Translations under genes and position numbers: made by a program
Shown here: positions 63,585 to 64,000 of the stretch, one piece after another
Position numbering within the stretch: position 1 is the stretch's first letter
Layout: each line of letters begins with the position of its first letter
The notes under the pieces: generated by a model
Told to the model about the DNA's origin: nothing
The model's database searches: none
What the model saw: the letters and a program-made list of their open reading frames with translations, nothing else
Assembly: GCA_000231825.2 (NCBI GenBank)
Contig: JH720310.1
Location: forward strand, 612,813-676,812
From: Tetrahymena elliotti 4EA
Lineage: Eukaryota > Ciliophora > Oligohymenophorea > Hymenostomatida > Tetrahymenidae
Length of the DNA: 64,000 bases
Reading direction: 5' to 3'

Positions 63585-64000
63585 CGAATCTTAAAATTCT
63601 GATTTAAATTTAAATCGAACATTATAAATAAACATTAATAATTTTACCTAAGGTCGATATGAAGATTTAAGTAAAAACTTAAATTAGAGCTGAGTAGCTT
63701 TAAATAGATAAAAATTCAAATTATTTATTTTTCAATAAAAATTGAAGTACATCAGTTAGATTTGTAAAATGCTTTATATTTTATATCAACATTTTTTTTC
63801 AATTTATTCATGAGGTTGACAATGAAAAAATTAATAATAATTTTATGAAAAATTTGATTAACATTTGAAAAACATATTGAATTAAACTGATTAAGTAATA
63901 GTAAAATAAAAACTTTTTTGGGTAGTATACAAGAATATTTAATTATATTAATAATAAATTAAAAATATTTAAGATATTAATAAAATATAACAATATTTTT
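63585..64000 (-). repeat. Right arm of divergent inverted repeat, cut by window end
   Basis: The reverse complement aligns in order with 56893-57210, with the best-conserved cores at 63680-63720 and 63905-63935. A longer spacer of about 100 bp (about 63715-63830) is inserted relative to the left arm. The repeat reaches the last base, so its outer end lies outside the window. Confidence 0.78.

Noticed and set aside
1..64000. tRNA, rRNA, telomere repeats, CRISPR arrays or transposase genes
   Set aside because: No cloverleaf with a GGTTCRA box, no G4T2 repeats, no regular spacer arrays and no recognisable transposase or integrase motif was found by eye. A covariance-model search would be needed to exclude small RNAs.

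Overview
The window looks like nuclear DNA of a ciliate that uses the Tetrahymena-type genetic code. Long open frames appear only when TAA and TAG are read as glutamine and TGA is the sole stop. The DNA is extremely AT-rich, introns run GTA...AG and are AT-rich, and several protein families (Q/N-rich proteins, PAS-containing multi-pass membrane proteins, tandem LRR proteins) are typical of Tetrahymena. Standard-code ORFs are therefore mostly fragments of the real genes. All exon models were built by hand from reading frame, splice sites and codon phase, and none is confirmed by RNA.

Layout: 690-1591 (-) small unknown protein. 4830-9472 (+) Q/N-rich ciliate-specific protein. 12014-13290 (+) possible N-myristoylated protein. 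17597-22179 (+) an EST1/SMG6-like protein whose C-terminus is a Regnase-type NYN nuclease. 23762-25478 (+) coiled-coil protein. 26087-27304 (+) B-box-like/coiled-coil protein. 28178-29353 (-) Nudix hydrolase. 30790-31875 (+) membrane protein with an extracellular domain. 33103-40179 (+) large PAS-like multi-pass membrane protein. 40804-43108 (-) secreted, KEEK-repeat glycoprotein. 46497-48449 (+) LRR-like protein. 48944-49799 and 50028-50594 (+) small membrane proteins. 52540-54105 (+) HAD-like plus riboflavin kinase fusion. 55669-56542 (+) unresolved coding fragments. 57213-60425 a decaying tandem array of LRR exons. 62313-62705 (+) small secreted acidic protein.

The strongest functional story is 17597-22179. 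Splice phase joins an EST1-type helical scaffold to a nuclease domain, the same plan as animal SMG6 (EST1 plus PIN) but with a different nuclease fold. This suggests RNA surveillance by nonsense-mediated decay.

The strongest structural oddities are a perfect 67+67 nt hairpin at 46035-46172, an LRR exon-intron array with no head or tail and several frameshifts, and a divergent inverted repeat bracketing that array (56893-57210 and 63585-64000). There is also a 26-bp satellite with an assembly gap inside an intron. No tRNA, rRNA, telomere, CRISPR or intact transposase was recognised.
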